A DNA stretch of 64,000 bases from Sinomonas sp. P10A9 (GCF_041022165.1 NZ_CP163302.1:1178001-1242000); one strand, 5' to 3'; counted from the first letter of the stretch, positions 1 through 9,332 are shown. A program made the numbers and translations. Notes: generated by a model from the sequence alone, not told the origin.

Positions 1-2
1 CC

Positions 3-2537
3 GCCTACCGTTTTTCCGGAAGTGCCGGTACGTGGGTGCGGATCTTCTGGGGCCGCGGCGCAGGCGAGGCGCATAGGCTCTTCCCCGAACAGGCCGTGCG
101 CATCAGCGGCGGCGTGGAGCAGACGCCCCGCGCGGCGGATGTCATGGCGTACTGGCGCAAGATCGTCGCAGCCCTGCCCGTAGGGAAGGACGGCCCCAAC
201 CCCCTGCAGTATCCGTACAGTCAGCTGGGAGCCGTGCATCCCGACAGCGTGCTCGCCCGGTACCTCAGAGGCGAGCCGATCGGCGGGGGAGAGCCCTGCG
301 CTGCCGCGATCTTCCCGTTCTCCTCGAACGTCTCCCAGCGCTCCGCGGTGGAGACCGCGCTGCGCTCGCCGGTGTCCGTGATCGAGGGGCCGCCCGGAAC
401 GGGAAAGACCCAAACCATCTTGAACATCATCGCGAGCCTCATCGCCCAGCCCGGCCTGAGTGTGGGCGTGGTCGCGTTCAGCAACTCGGCCGTGGACAAC
501 GTTCGCGAGAAGCTTGAGAAGGCGGGGGTGGGGTATACCGTCGCCAATCTGGGCCGGGAGGAGAAGCGGCGCGAATTCTACGGCGGCCAGGCCGCCCGGA
601 ACTCCACCGTGGAGGAGATGCTGGCCGCTCCGCCTGCAGAGCCGCCCGATCCTGTCGAGGTCACCGCCCTCGGCCGCGAGCTAGAAAGCCTCCAGCGTTC
701 GGAATGGGCGCTCGCCGCGCTGCGTCGCGATGCCGCCGCACATCGGCTCGAGCGCGAGCATTTCGAGGAGTTCCTCCGAGGCCAGACCGCCCCCGATCTG
801 GGTGGGCTGCCGCTCCTCCGGCGCTCGTCGTCCACGATGCTGGACCTCCTCGCCGAGATGGCTGTTGAGATGCGGCGGCCTCGCGGCTTCCAGTGGTTCC
901 GGGACCTCCGCCGCTGGTTCAAGTACGGCTCTCTCCGTGGCCTGCGGGCTGAAACCACCGATGTGGTCCTCGCCCTCCAGCGCGCCTTCTACGACCGGCG
1001 TATCGAGGAGCTCGACGCGGAGATCGCGGCCCACGAACAGACGCTCCGCGACGGCGACCTGCGCGGCCTTCTGGGGCGGCACCGGGAGCTCTCGGTTCGG
1101 GTCTTCCACGCAGGTCTCCGCCAGCGGTACCAAGGGCGCCGGCGGGTTGAGCACCCAGTGGGCGCGAGCCGCAGGGATTTCCGGACCTTCAGCGCGGACT
1201 ACCCGGTCATCCTCAGCACATGCCATTCCCTGCGTGGCAGCATCGGCGAGGACCAGCTCCTCGACTACCTGATCATCGACGAGGCCTCGCAGGCCGACCT
1301 CCTCACATCGGCGCTCGCCTTGGCGTCCTGCCGCCGCGTGGTGGTGGTCGGCGACGAGCGCCAGCTGCCGCCGATCATCGAGGAGCGCGCCGCCGAGGCC
1401 GCCGCCCCGCCCGCGGCTCCCTATGACTACCGGTCCCACAGCATCCTGTCGGCACTGCGCCAGCTGTACGGCGAGCAACTGCCCGTGACCCTGCTGCGCG
1501 AGCACTACCGCTGCGACCCGGCGATCATCGACTTCTGCAACGAGAAGTTCTACGGGGGCCAGCTCATTCCGCTCAAGCCCGGGCCTCCCGCGGAGCGGCC
1601 CATGGTCCTGGTCAGGACGGCGGAGGGCAACCACATGCGCCAGTTCAGCGACGGCGGCCGGGTCAATCAGCGCGAGATCGACGTGATCGTCAATGAGGTG
1701 CTCCCCGAGCTGTGCGCGGGCGTTCCCGGCGCGGAGATCGGAATCACGACGCCCTATCGTCGCCAGGGCGATCAGCTCACCACGGCCCTGCGCTCGCGCG
1801 GGATCGAATCGGACACCGTGCACAAGTACCAGGGACGCGAGAAGCGCGTGGTCATAATGAGTGCCGTGCTCGATGACACCGCTTCAGGCCGCCGCGGTGT
1901 GCAGTTTGCCGATGACGCACGGCTGGTCAACGTCGCAGTGTCGCGGGCCTCCGAGCGGTTCATCCTTGTCACCGGCCATCGGATGCTGCCGACCAGCAGG
2001 AACCTGCGCGATCTCATGGGCTACATCCGGTACCGCGATCCAGCCCAGCTCGTCGACAGCGCGATCGTCTCGGTGTTCGACCTGCTGTACAGGGACTATT
2101 CGGCGCGGCTCCGGCCCCTCGCAGAACGACTCCGCGGGGACATCGCCCAGCGCTCGGAGGACATCGTCTGGACTGTAGTGCGTGAGCTGCTGGACCGCGA
2201 GCCGTACCTCGGCTTCAAGGCCGTCCCGCAGGTTCTGCTGCGTCACCTCGTGCCGGCCGGGGCCGATCTGAGCGAGCGCGAGGCGGAGTTCGTCCGACGC
2301 GGCTCCTCGGTGGACATCCTCGTGTACAACGGGATCACGCGCGTGCCGCTCCTCGCGATCGAGGTCGACGGCTTCGCGTTCCACGCGGACAGCCCCGTGC
2401 AGCGTGCCCGCGATGCTCTCAAGGATCGGATCCTGGGAGGCATCGGGCTGCCCCTGCTACGCCTCCCGACCACCGGCAGCGGCGAAGCCGAACTGATCAA
2501 GGCGGCGCTGGACCGCGCCCTCGAACGGACGGCCTAG
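3..2537 (+). CDS. SF1 (DNA2/NAM7-like) helicase with C-terminal nuclease-like domain, 5' truncated
   Basis: The reading frame is open to the left window edge, so the N-terminus is missing; the first internal GTG at 36 is not a convincing start. A Walker A (GPPGTGKT) lies about 125 residues in, followed by a long charged region. A Walker B-like LIIDEAS, an SF1 region with VVGDERQLPP, and the C-terminal helicase signature VHKYQGREKRVV with NVAVSRA follow. The last 90 residues (LLAIEVDGFAFH, then RARDALKDRIL) resemble the DUF2726/PD-(D/E)XK-like tail of large AAA_12 helicases. It probably acts on nucleic acid as an ATP-dependent helicase/nuclease; such proteins occur in defence and repair contexts, but nothing here fixes the role. 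Confidence 0.8.
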   Translation, partial: AYRFSGSAGTWVRIFWGRGAGEAHRLFPEQAVRISGGVEQTPRAADVMAYWRKIVAALPVGKDGPNPLQYPYSQLGAVHPDSVLARYLRGEPIGGGEPCAAAIFPFSSNVSQRSAVETALRSPVSVIEGPPGTGKTQTILNIIASLIAQPGLSVGVVAFSNSAVDNVREKLEKAGVGYTVANLGREEKRREFYGGQAARNSTVEEMLAAPPAEPPDPVEVTALGRELESLQRSEWALAALRRDAAAHRLEREHFEEFLRGQTAPDLGGLPLLRRSSSTMLDLLAEMAVEMRRPRGFQWFRDLRRWFKYGSLRGLRAETTDVVLALQRAFYDRRIEELDAEIAAHEQTLRDGDLRGLLGRHRELSVRVFHAGLRQRYQGRRRVEHPVGASRRDFRTFSADYPVILSTCHSLRGSIGEDQLLDYLIIDEASQADLLTSALALASCRRVVVVGDERQLPPIIEERAAEAAAPPAAPYDYRSHSILSALRQLYGEQLPVTLLREHYRCDPAIIDFCNEKFYGGQLIPLKPGPPAERPMVLVRTAEGNHMRQFSDGGRVNQREIDVIVNEVLPELCAGVPGAEIGITTPYRRQGDQLTTALRSRGIESDTVHKYQGREKRVVIMSAVLDDTASGRRGVQFADDARLVNVAVSRASERFILVTGHRMLPTSRNLRDLMGYIRYRDPAQLVDSAIVSVFDLLYRDYSARLRPLAERLRGDIAQRSEDIVWTVVRELLDREPYLGFKAVPQVLLRHLVPAGADLSEREAEFVRRGSSVDILVYNGITRVPLLAIEVDGFAFHADSPVQRARDALKDRILGGIGLPLLRLPTTGSGEAELIKAALDRALERTA

Positions 2538-2571
2538 CCACCGGCACGTGCACCGGAAGGTCGAGGTGACA

Positions 2572-2601
2572 CACGACGGCGGCCGCGCACCCGCCGTCGT
2601 G
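2572..2601. repeat. Dispersed palindrome, copy 1
   Basis: Inverted repeat with arms CACGACGGCGG and CCGCCGTCGTG, 35 bases after the helicase stop. It is the first of a family recurring through the window after gene ends. It could be a GC-rich terminator, though no T-run follows, or a REP-like element. Confidence 0.7.
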
Positions 2602-2759
2602 CGTCCGCCCGCGATGAGCTAGGCCTGAGGTCAGGCGGCCTGCGGCAAACCGAGACTTGAACACTTCCGCCCCGAGGTGTCCGATGGGGGCAGGGCCGTT
2701 CGTCGCAGGGGTGAGCGGCCGCCCACGCGGGGCGTCCCCAGCCGAAGGAGATGACCGAG

Positions 2760-3083
2760 ATGCAGTATCTGGTGTCCGTGATCAATGACAGCAGCGACCT
2801 CGCCACCGACGAGGAGGACGCGGCGATCGACGTGTTCAACGAACGGCTCCAGGCCGAGGGCCACTGGGTATTCGCCGGCGGGCTCGGCGGGCCGGACATG
2901 GCCACGGTGATCGACAATAGGGGAGTGGAATCCGTGGTCACCGACGGGCCTTTCGTGGAGACGAAGGAGTGGATCGTGGGTTTCTGGATCGTGGAAGCTC
3001 CCGATCTGGACGTGGCGCTCAAGCTCGCCGCCGAGGGTTCGAAGGCCTGCAACCGGAAGATCGAGGTGCGGCCGTTCCTTTGA
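2760..3083 (+). CDS. YCII/DGPF-motif protein, partner of ECF42 sigma factor
   Basis: A small ferredoxin-like YCII-family protein of 107 residues. It carries the family's DGPF signature (TDGPFVETKE) and the usual start MQYLVSVI. An in-frame ATG lies 9 bases upstream at 2751, but AAGGAG ends directly against it, whereas spacing to the ATG at 2760 is 9 bases, so 2760 is preferred. Its stop overlaps the start of the downstream sigma factor gene. DGPF proteins are the conserved neighbours, and known regulatory targets, of ECF42 sigma factors; their biochemical role is poorly defined. Confidence 0.88.
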   Translation: MQYLVSVINDSSDLATDEEDAAIDVFNERLQAEGHWVFAGGLGGPDMATVIDNRGVESVVTDGPFVETKEWIVGFWIVEAPDLDVALKLAAEGSKACNRKIEVRPFL

Positions 3084-4324
3084 GCCCGCTTGACGTCGCC
3101 TCCGCGATCACCCGGGCGCACCACGAGGAGTGGGCCCGGGTTGTGGCCTCGCTGGCCCGCCGCTTCGGCGACCTCGACATCGCCGAGGAGGCCGCCGCCG
3201 AGGCGTTCGCCGTCGCTGTCGAGCGCTGGCCGCACGACGGCGTCCCGCCCAACCCGGGTGCCTGGCTCACCACCACGGCAAACCGCAGGGCCATCGACCG
3301 GATCCGACGCGAGAAGAAGCGCGAAGACAAGCATCGGGAGGCGTTGTTGATGCATGACGGCGACCCGCACCCACCGCTCGGCGCCATCGACGACGACCGG
3401 CTCCGGCTGGTCTTCACCTGCTGCCACCCGGCGCTAGGGATGGAGGCCCGGGTGGCGCTGACGCTGCGCATGGTCGCGGGCCTGACCGTGCCCGAGATCG
3501 CGCGCGCCTTCCTGGTCCAGGAAGGCGCCATGGCGCGGCGGATCACGCGCGCCAAGGACAAGATCAGTACGGCGCGCATCCCGTACCGCGTGCCCTCGGC
3601 CGAGGACCTCCCGGCGCGCGTCTCCGGCGTGCTCACCGTCCTCTTCCTCGTGTTCAACGAGGGCTATCTGGCGACCGGCCCCGGCACTGATCCCGTGCGT
3701 CCCGGCCTCACGTCCGAGGCGATCCGGCTCGCCCGCCTGGTCCGGGCCCTCCTGCCGGACGACGGCGAGGCGGTAGGCCTCCTGGCGCTCATGCTCATGA
3801 CCGAGGCCCGCCGCACCGCCCGGGTCTCGGCCGACGGTGAGCTGGTCCCCCTCGACCGGCAGGACCGCGCGGCCTGGGACGCGGTGCTCATCGCCGAGGG
3901 CCACAGGCTCGTGCGGGAGCGCTTAACCTCCGGCGAGGCCCCGGGTCGCTACCAGATCCTGGCGGCGATCAACGCCGTGCACACCTCCGCCCGCGATACC
4001 GGCCACACCGACTGGTCGCAGGTCGTGGCCCTCTACGGCCAGCTCGTCCGCCTCGACCCCTCGCCCGTCGTCGCGCTCAACCGGGCTGTAGCGGTCGCCG
4101 AGCTTGAGGGTCCCCAGGCGGGCCTCGCGGCCGTCGACCCGCTCGGCCAGGCGCTCGCCGGCTACCGTGCCTACCACTCCGCCCGCGCGGAGCTGCTGCG
4201 GCGCCTGGGCCGCAGCGATGAATCCCGCGCGGCCTACGACAGAGCGATCGGGCTGCCCGGCCACTCCGCGGAGACCGCGTACCTCGTCCACCGTCGCGAC
4301 GAGCTTGAGGGCCCGCTGGGATAG
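3080..4324 (+). CDS. RNA polymerase sigma factor, ECF42 group
   Basis: Sigma region 2 comes first (FGDLDIAEEAAAEAFAVAVE, then RRAIDRIRREKK), then region 4 (LTVPEIARAFLVQEGAMARRI), then the long C-terminal extension typical of ECF42 with its hallmark DGELVPLDRQDRAAWD and TPR-like helices. The chosen start is TTG at 3080, overlapping the YCII stop in a TTGA arrangement; it gives 414 residues, normal for the group. No anti-sigma factor is adjacent. ECF42 factors depend on their C-terminal domain instead. It most likely transcribes its own operon and the DGPF gene. Confidence 0.88.
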   Translation: MSPLDVASAITRAHHEEWARVVASLARRFGDLDIAEEAAAEAFAVAVERWPHDGVPPNPGAWLTTTANRRAIDRIRREKKREDKHREALLMHDGDPHPPLGAIDDDRLRLVFTCCHPALGMEARVALTLRMVAGLTVPEIARAFLVQEGAMARRITRAKDKISTARIPYRVPSAEDLPARVSGVLTVLFLVFNEGYLATGPGTDPVRPGLTSEAIRLARLVRALLPDDGEAVGLLALMLMTEARRTARVSADGELVPLDRQDRAAWDAVLIAEGHRLVRERLTSGEAPGRYQILAAINAVHTSARDTGHTDWSQVVALYGQLVRLDPSPVVALNRAVAVAELEGPQAGLAAVDPLGQALAGYRAYHSARAELLRRLGRSDESRAAYDRAIGLPGHSAETAYLVHRRDELEGPLG

Positions 4325-4391
4325 GACGGCGACGCGACCCGCTGGGATAGGACAGCGGCGCGACCAGCTGGAATAGCGCGGCGACGCGACC
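4314..4391. repeat. Three 26-bp tandem repeats over the sigma gene end
   Basis: Three contiguous 26-base units begin at 4314, 4340 and 4366, each of the form gctggRataggacRgcg followed by cgcgacc, with a few substitutions in the third. The first unit contains the sigma factor stop codon. No function is evident. The remaining 190 bases before the permease gene show no other clear element. Confidence 0.7.
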
Positions 4392-4579
4392 CGAGAGGGC
4401 GCGCCGCCGCCGTCGTGCCTAATCCCTGCGAAGTGGCTCTGGGGCCAATTCGTCGGTAGAACTGAAGAGTACCGGCCTAGAAAAGTCGCTTTACCTGATG
4501 GGTATCGCCTTCCCATACTGGTCAGGACTTGTGTGGCTTGTGTCACCCAAGAGTGTTCGAACTGAGGCAGGAGTAGGCG

Positions 4580-6031
4580 ATGAGTTCCATAGAAGCCCGG
4601 TCGGTGTGGCGCCGCAAGCCGCTGGACGCGATCGAAGAGGAAAGCGCCACGAGCGGCCTCCACAAGAGCCTGGGGCTGTGGCAGCTCACGGCGATCGGTG
4701 TGGGCGGGATCATCGGCGTCGGCATCTTCTCCCTCGCCGGTCTGGTGGCGCACGGCGATGCAGACAACCCGGGCGTGGGGCCTGCGGTGCTCATCTCCTT
4801 CCTCATCGCGGGGCTGGCGTCGGCCGCGGCCGCGCTCTCCTACGCCGAATTCGCGGGCATGATCCCACGCGCCGGATCCGCGTACACGTACGGTTCGGTG
4901 GCGCTCGGGGAGCTCGCGGGCTGGTTCATCGGCTGGGACCTGCTGCTCGAGTACATCGCCATCGTGGCCGTCGTCGCCATCGGCATCTCCGGCTATCTGG
5001 ACGCGTTCCTGGGCGGCTTCGGCGTGCACCTGCCCGCCTGGATGGCCTCGACCGTGGACGAGGGAAAGGGCGGCATCATCAACCTGCCCGCCATCCTCAT
5101 CTGCCTTCTGGTGACCCTGATCCTGAGCCGCGGCACCAAGGCGTTCGGCCGCTTCGAGCTCGCCGTGGTCGTCGTCAAGGTGGTCCTGATCCTGTTCATC
5201 GTGGGCCTGGGCGTGTTCTACATCAACACGAACAACTACGTGCCGTTCATGCCGAGCGGCTTCGCCCCGGTGGCCAGCGGCGCGGCCACGGTCTTCTTCG
5301 CCGTCTTCGGCTACGACGCGATGAGCACCGCCGCCGAGGAGGCCACCGACGGCAAGAAGCACATGCCCAAGGCGATCATCCTCTCGCTCGTCATCGCGAT
5401 GCTCCTCTACGTCGCGGCGACCCTCGTCCTGACGGGCATGCAGAACTACCACGACATCGACCCCAAGGCGGGCTTCGCCTCCGCCTTCGCGGGCGTGGGC
5501 CTGCCCATCGTCGCGAGCATCATCTCCGTGTTCGCCGTGCTCTCCATCCTCACCGTGATGCTCACCTTCCTCCTCGGCGTGACCCGCGTGTGGTTCTCCA
5601 TGAGCCGCGACGGCCTGCTGCCCAAGTGGTTCTCCAAGGTGGACCGCGGCGGGACCCCGCAGCGCGTGACGTGGATCGCCGGCGCGGGCTCCGCGTTCCT
5701 CGCAGGCGTCTTCCCGATCCGGGCCGTGGCCGACCTGACCAACATCGGCATCCTCGCCGCCTTCGTGGTGGTGTGCGTCTCGGTCATCGTGTTCCGCCGC
5801 ACCAAGCCCCACGCGCCGCGCACCTTCCGCCTGCCGTGGATGCCCGTGGTGCCCGCTTTCGGCGTGATCGCCTCGCTTGCCCTGATCACGCAGCTGCACT
5901 GGGAGACCTGGGTGCGGTTCGTGGTCTGGCTCGCGATCGGGCTGGTCATCTACTTCGCCTATGGCCGCAAGCACTCGCTCCTCAACCCCGACAGCCCTCG
6001 GCACACGCGGGAAGCGAGCCGCCGCGCCTGA
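4580..6031 (+). CDS. APC-superfamily cationic amino acid permease
   Basis: A 483-residue integral membrane transporter with about 12 to 14 hydrophobic segments. The N-terminal substrate-site signature GVGGIIGVGIFSLAG is that of the APC/CAT family, and the EFAGMIPRAGSAYTY loop follows. The overall shape matches CAT/YfnA-like amino acid permeases that import amino acids with protons. AGGAG precedes the ATG by 6 to 7 bases. The gene stands alone, flanked by a long upstream gap and a downstream palindrome, so it is probably monocistronic. The exact substrate cannot be read from sequence. Confidence 0.87.
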   Translation: MSSIEARSVWRRKPLDAIEEESATSGLHKSLGLWQLTAIGVGGIIGVGIFSLAGLVAHGDADNPGVGPAVLISFLIAGLASAAAALSYAEFAGMIPRAGSAYTYGSVALGELAGWFIGWDLLLEYIAIVAVVAIGISGYLDAFLGGFGVHLPAWMASTVDEGKGGIINLPAILICLLVTLILSRGTKAFGRFELAVVVVKVVLILFIVGLGVFYINTNNYVPFMPSGFAPVASGAATVFFAVFGYDAMSTAAEEATDGKKHMPKAIILSLVIAMLLYVAATLVLTGMQNYHDIDPKAGFASAFAGVGLPIVASIISVFAVLSILTVMLTFLLGVTRVWFSMSRDGLLPKWFSKVDRGGTPQRVTWIAGAGSAFLAGVFPIRAVADLTNIGILAAFVVVCVSVIVFRRTKPHAPRTFRLPWMPVVPAFGVIASLALITQLHWETWVRFVVWLAIGLVIYFAYGRKHSLLNPDSPRHTREASRRA

Positions 6032-6050
6032 GGCGCTTCGTCTCGCGGGG

Positions 6051-6092
6051 CGAGCGCACGACGGCGGGGGCGCACCCGCCGTCGTGCGCTCG
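6051..6092. repeat. Dispersed palindrome, copy 2
   Basis: Nearly perfect 18-base arms (CGAGCGCACGACGGCGGG / CCGCCGTCGTGCGCTCG) placed 20 bases after the permease stop. This is the strongest hairpin of the family and could end transcription of the permease gene. Confidence 0.75.
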
Positions 6093-6218
6093 CCCGCCGT
6101 CCCCGGCCGGGTTATCCACAGAACGTCCCCCGCCGGGACCCCAAGGTATCGATCGCAGATAGGCTCGCAGTGTCTGTCGAAGACATCCACAAGGTCTATC
6201 CCGGGGGGAGATCGCTCG

Positions 6219-8744
6219 ATGCTTTCTGATGTGCCTACTGACAGTGCGAACGTGGAGGCTAAGCCTCCCGCTCCAGCACCAGCCAACCGATTCACTATTC
6301 CCTGGCAGGGCGCCGCGGCGGGCGTCGCGGCGGGCGTCGCGGCCGGGCTCGCGTTCTTTCTCCTGTGTCTGGCCACGGTGCTCCTCGCTGCGGCAGGAGG
6401 GGCCGTCGAGTCTGTCGGCAAGTCGGTCCCCGCAGTGGGGGACGCGGTCGCCAGCGAAGCCGCCGGTGCCGTCGCGGCGATCGCGGCGCAGCTGGGCGCG
6501 ATGGCGCTGCTGGGCTCCGCGGAGGGCCACGCCTCGGCCGCTTTCGGTGTCCAGGGTTCGGCGAGCATCTTCGCCGTGCCCGCAGGGCTGACGCTCGTTG
6601 CAGCCCTGCTCGCCCTCGCTGCCGGCGCGCTCCAGGCCCGCTTTTCGCCCGCCACGAGCGTCGCGGAGCGCGCCGCCCAGGCTGGTGCGCTCGGCCTCGG
6701 CTTCGCGGTGACGACCACCGTCATCGCCGCCTCGGCGCCCGTGCGCTCCGCATCGTCGGGCGCGGCGGTAGATCTCAGTGCGGCGGGGTTCGTGCCGTTC
6801 CTTGTGGCCCTGATGCTCGGCGCGGGCATGGCATGGCTCGGCTCCGGAATGGGCCGTGAGCAGGTACCGAAGCCTGCTGTGGGCACGCAGGTTGCCCGCT
6901 TGGCGGCCATGGTGCTGCCTGGTGCCAAGGCTTGCGCCGTCCACCTTCTGGCCTTCAGCGTCATCGCCGTCCCCGCGGCCTGGATCGCTGGCGGCATCCA
7001 GGGCGGCTGGGGCGCGACGCTGTCAGCCCTGCTGTGGCTCGGCCACGCGGCTGCTGGCGCGTTCACGATCGGCCACCTCGGAGGGATCGCGGGCGGAAGC
7101 GCCTTCGGCGCCGTCCGGAACGAAGGCCTCTATTACTTCCTCGCGGGGGACAGCGGGCCCGTGCCCGTCTGGGCGGCGTGGCTCCTCGTGGTCCTCGCCA
7201 TCCTCGTGACCATGGTGGCAGGAACCGTGTTGGCCCTGGCCCGCGGTGCTTCGTCGCAGGACTGGAGGCCCGCCTGGGTTGGGCCGGTCGTCTACGGGCT
7301 CGCGGGACTTGGTATCCTCGGCCTGTTCCACGTGTCGATGAGCGCTACCTTCAGCGCCTTCCTCGGGGCAGGGTCGGTCCAGGCATCGGCGGGCCCGGCC
7401 GGGTGGTTCCCCCTTGTCCTTGCCGGGTGGGGCCTCCTCGCCGAAGCCGCGAGCCGCGTCATGGCTCCATCTCTGCTGGCGGCTCTCCCGGGCCCTGTCC
7501 TTGCCGCGCTGGGCAGGGCCGTTGGCCCCACGGCGGTCCCGGCGCACGACGCCGCGCCCTCGCCCTCCGCGCCACCGGCGCCTGCCGCCTTGCCCGCCGT
7601 CGGGACCCTGAGTCCGCGTGCGAGGAAGCGCGCGCTCGTGGCGCTCGCCGTCGTCGTCGGTGTTGGCCTGCTCGTGGGCGCCGGTGCCGTTGCGCTCGCC
7701 GTGGTGAAGGCCGGCAGGGGACCGGACGCCGTGGTGCGGGCCTATCTGGACGATGTCGTGGCAGGGCGGGCTCAAGGTGCGATGGGGAAGGTCTCACCGA
7801 ACGTGCCCAACGAGTCGCGGGCGCTGCTGAGCGACGATGTGTACGGAAAGGCCGGCGGGCGGATCGACCGCTACTCGGTGGTGAGCACCGAGTCCAAGGG
7901 CACGTCGTCGTCCGTCGTCGTGGAGCTCAGTCAGGGCGGCCGCACCGAGCGGACGACCTTCATGGTCTCCAAACGCGATCCCAACGTGTTCGACGACAAC
8001 TGGGCAGTCGATTCGGGCAGTCTCGTCCGCCCCGTCAAGGTCACGGTGAACACCAAGAACCCGAAGATGACGGCCAACGGCTCGGCGGTCACGGCTGCTG
8101 GACCGGACGTGAACGTGGGGTCCTCGTACAGCCTCGGGTCAGCCTCCGCGCAGACCGGCCCCGACGGCTGGCTCTCGGACCGCACGACGACGCTCACGTT
8201 TTATGCGCTGCCGGGCCAGTACGCGTTCGGAGTCGACACGGGCAGTCCGCTGCTCGACGGCGCGGAGCAGCGGGTCACCGTGGCGATCGGGGCGCAGGCC
8301 CCAGCCTCGGCGACCCTCAAGGCGGCGCCGAGCAAGGAGTTCCGGGACCAGCTCGACGCATCGGTCAAGGCGTTCCTGGATCGTTGCGCGGCGCGGACAG
8401 CGCTTTCGGTCTCCACCGGCTTCTCGGACGCCGAGTGCCCCTTCGACCGGTCAGGCTGGTCCGGCTACGACTACCGCAACGTGCACTGGAGCATCACGAA
8501 GGCGCCGACGTACGCGGTGGGCGACCGCGTCTATTCGGACGGTGCCGTAGCGGTTGAGCCGAAGACGACCGGCACGGCCGAGCTCTCGTACCAGAGCAAG
8601 AGCACCTCCAGCTACGCGAAGGACAGCCCGTACACGGACACCAAGGACACCCTGAGCATCTCCCTGTATGGCGTCGCGAAGGTCAAGGACGGCAAGGCCG
8701 AGTTCCAGTTCGTGCCGTACGGGATCTACAAGCCGGGGCCCTGA
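6219..8744 (+). CDS. Large multi-pass membrane protein with extracytoplasmic C-terminal domain, unknown function
   Basis: The ATG at 6219 follows GGGGGGAG by 8 bases, giving 841 residues. After an Ala/Pro-rich N-terminus, roughly ten hydrophobic segments occupy residues 25 to 460, rich in Gly and Ala. An Ala/Pro linker and one more membrane segment (residues about 465 to 500) lead to a soluble domain of about 340 residues beginning VVRAYLDDVVAGRAQGAMGKV. That stretch resembles the DUF4878/NTF2-like start seen in Gram-positive surface proteins. Two Cys residues near the end (DRCAARTAL and DAECPFDRSGW) suggest a disulfide outside the cell. I do not recognise the family. A palindrome follows the stop. 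Confidence 0.75.
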   Translation: MLSDVPTDSANVEAKPPAPAPANRFTIPWQGAAAGVAAGVAAGLAFFLLCLATVLLAAAGGAVESVGKSVPAVGDAVASEAAGAVAAIAAQLGAMALLGSAEGHASAAFGVQGSASIFAVPAGLTLVAALLALAAGALQARFSPATSVAERAAQAGALGLGFAVTTTVIAASAPVRSASSGAAVDLSAAGFVPFLVALMLGAGMAWLGSGMGREQVPKPAVGTQVARLAAMVLPGAKACAVHLLAFSVIAVPAAWIAGGIQGGWGATLSALLWLGHAAAGAFTIGHLGGIAGGSAFGAVRNEGLYYFLAGDSGPVPVWAAWLLVVLAILVTMVAGTVLALARGASSQDWRPAWVGPVVYGLAGLGILGLFHVSMSATFSAFLGAGSVQASAGPAGWFPLVLAGWGLLAEAASRVMAPSLLAALPGPVLAALGRAVGPTAVPAHDAAPSPSAPPAPAALPAVGTLSPRARKRALVALAVVVGVGLLVGAGAVALAVVKAGRGPDAVVRAYLDDVVAGRAQGAMGKVSPNVPNESRALLSDDVYGKAGGRIDRYSVVSTESKGTSSSVVVELSQGGRTERTTFMVSKRDPNVFDDNWAVDSGSLVRPVKVTVNTKNPKMTANGSAVTAAGPDVNVGSSYSLGSASAQTGPDGWLSDRTTTLTFYALPGQYAFGVDTGSPLLDGAEQRVTVAIGAQAPASATLKAAPSKEFRDQLDASVKAFLDRCAARTALSVSTGFSDAECPFDRSGWSGYDYRNVHWSITKAPTYAVGDRVYSDGAVAVEPKTTGTAELSYQSKSTSSYAKDSPYTDTKDTLSISLYGVAKVKDGKAEFQFVPYGIYKPGP

Positions 8745-8753
8745 GCGAACCGG

Positions 8754-8795
8754 TGAACGGACGACGGCGGTTGGGCACCCGCCGTCGTCCGCTCA
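8754..8795. repeat. Dispersed palindrome, copy 3
   Basis: Arms TGAACGGACGACGGCGG and CCGCCGTCGTCCGCTCA about 10 bases after the membrane protein stop; same family as the other copies. Confidence 0.72.
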
Positions 8796-8840
8796 CTTGA
8801 AGGGCGCGACTCACCTCGCACTCACGGCGGAGGCCGATCC

Positions 8841-8870
8841 TTGATTCATTGTGAATCACAGGGGTAGGCT
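8841..8870 (+). promoter_or_regulatory. Promoter with perfect operator palindrome for the HTH/zeta-like pair
   Basis: TGATTCA-TTG-TGAATCA (8842-8858) is a perfect 7-base inverted repeat with a 3-base spacer. It lies over the spacer of a possible promoter TTGATT, 18 bases, TAGGCT (8841-8870), 24 bases before the HTH gene start. Binding there would block the promoter, as in autoregulated toxin-antitoxin operons. Confidence 0.6.
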
Positions 8871-8894
8871 GGAGGATCGGAAGGGAGATACTCC

Positions 8895-9332
8895 ATGATC
8901 ACGATGGACCGCGCCCTAGACCAGTTGCATCACGCCGCTCTGCAGCGCCAAGCTCGCTCGCGGGTTGACGCGATTGACGAGCTTCGTGCAGCGAAACAGG
9001 TCGCCGATCGTGGGTTGCCACAGCGAGATATTGCTGAGCTCCTTGCAACCAGCCAAGCGCGGGTGCACCGCATGTTGAAGGCACTCGAACGCAGTAACCA
9101 CAATGTTCCCGTGACGCCTGAGGAGATCATTCTCCGCGCGTGCGCGTACGACACGAGTCGAGATGGTCTGGTCCAGGAGCTCACCCGGTTCGACTACACC
9201 TTCGGCGAGGAGGCTCCGTATCCGCTTGAGGGCCGAATCTCTGGCACTTGGGACGAAGTCGTGAAGGCCCTAGCGTCGGGGATGATCAGCCAGAAGGAGT
9301 TCGATCAGGTCAGGGCGGCAATTGGTCGCTGA
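8895..9332 (+). CDS. HTH DNA-binding protein, probable antitoxin/regulator of the downstream zeta-like protein
   Basis: A 145-residue protein with an N-terminal helical region and a helix-turn-helix around residues 35 to 60 (LPQRDIAELLATSQARVHRML), of the kind found in XRE/MarR-like regulators. AAGGGAG lies 7 bases before the ATG. It overlaps the downstream zeta-like ATPase gene by 11 bases, so the two are co-translated. The promoter region carries a perfect palindrome suited to autoregulation. By analogy with other zeta-type pairs it may neutralise the kinase, but no epsilon-like antitoxin fold is recognisable. Confidence 0.72.
   Translation: MITMDRALDQLHHAALQRQARSRVDAIDELRAAKQVADRGLPQRDIAELLATSQARVHRMLKALERSNHNVPVTPEEIILRACAYDTSRDGLVQELTRFDYTFGEEAPYPLEGRISGTWDEVVKALASGMISQKEFDQVRAAIGR

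Noticed and set aside
36..38. GTG at 36 as a true start of the first gene
   Set aside because: The frame continues upstream to the window edge and no ribosome site precedes this GTG, so the gene is treated as truncated.
4314..4391. Possible CRISPR-like array
   Set aside because: Units are directly adjacent without unique spacers and only three in number.
3923..7066. A 1047-codon open frame on the minus strand across the sigma factor and permease genes
   Set aside because: It is antisense to clearly conserved proteins, and such long empty frames are expected in DNA of this GC content; no family resemblance or ribosome site was seen.
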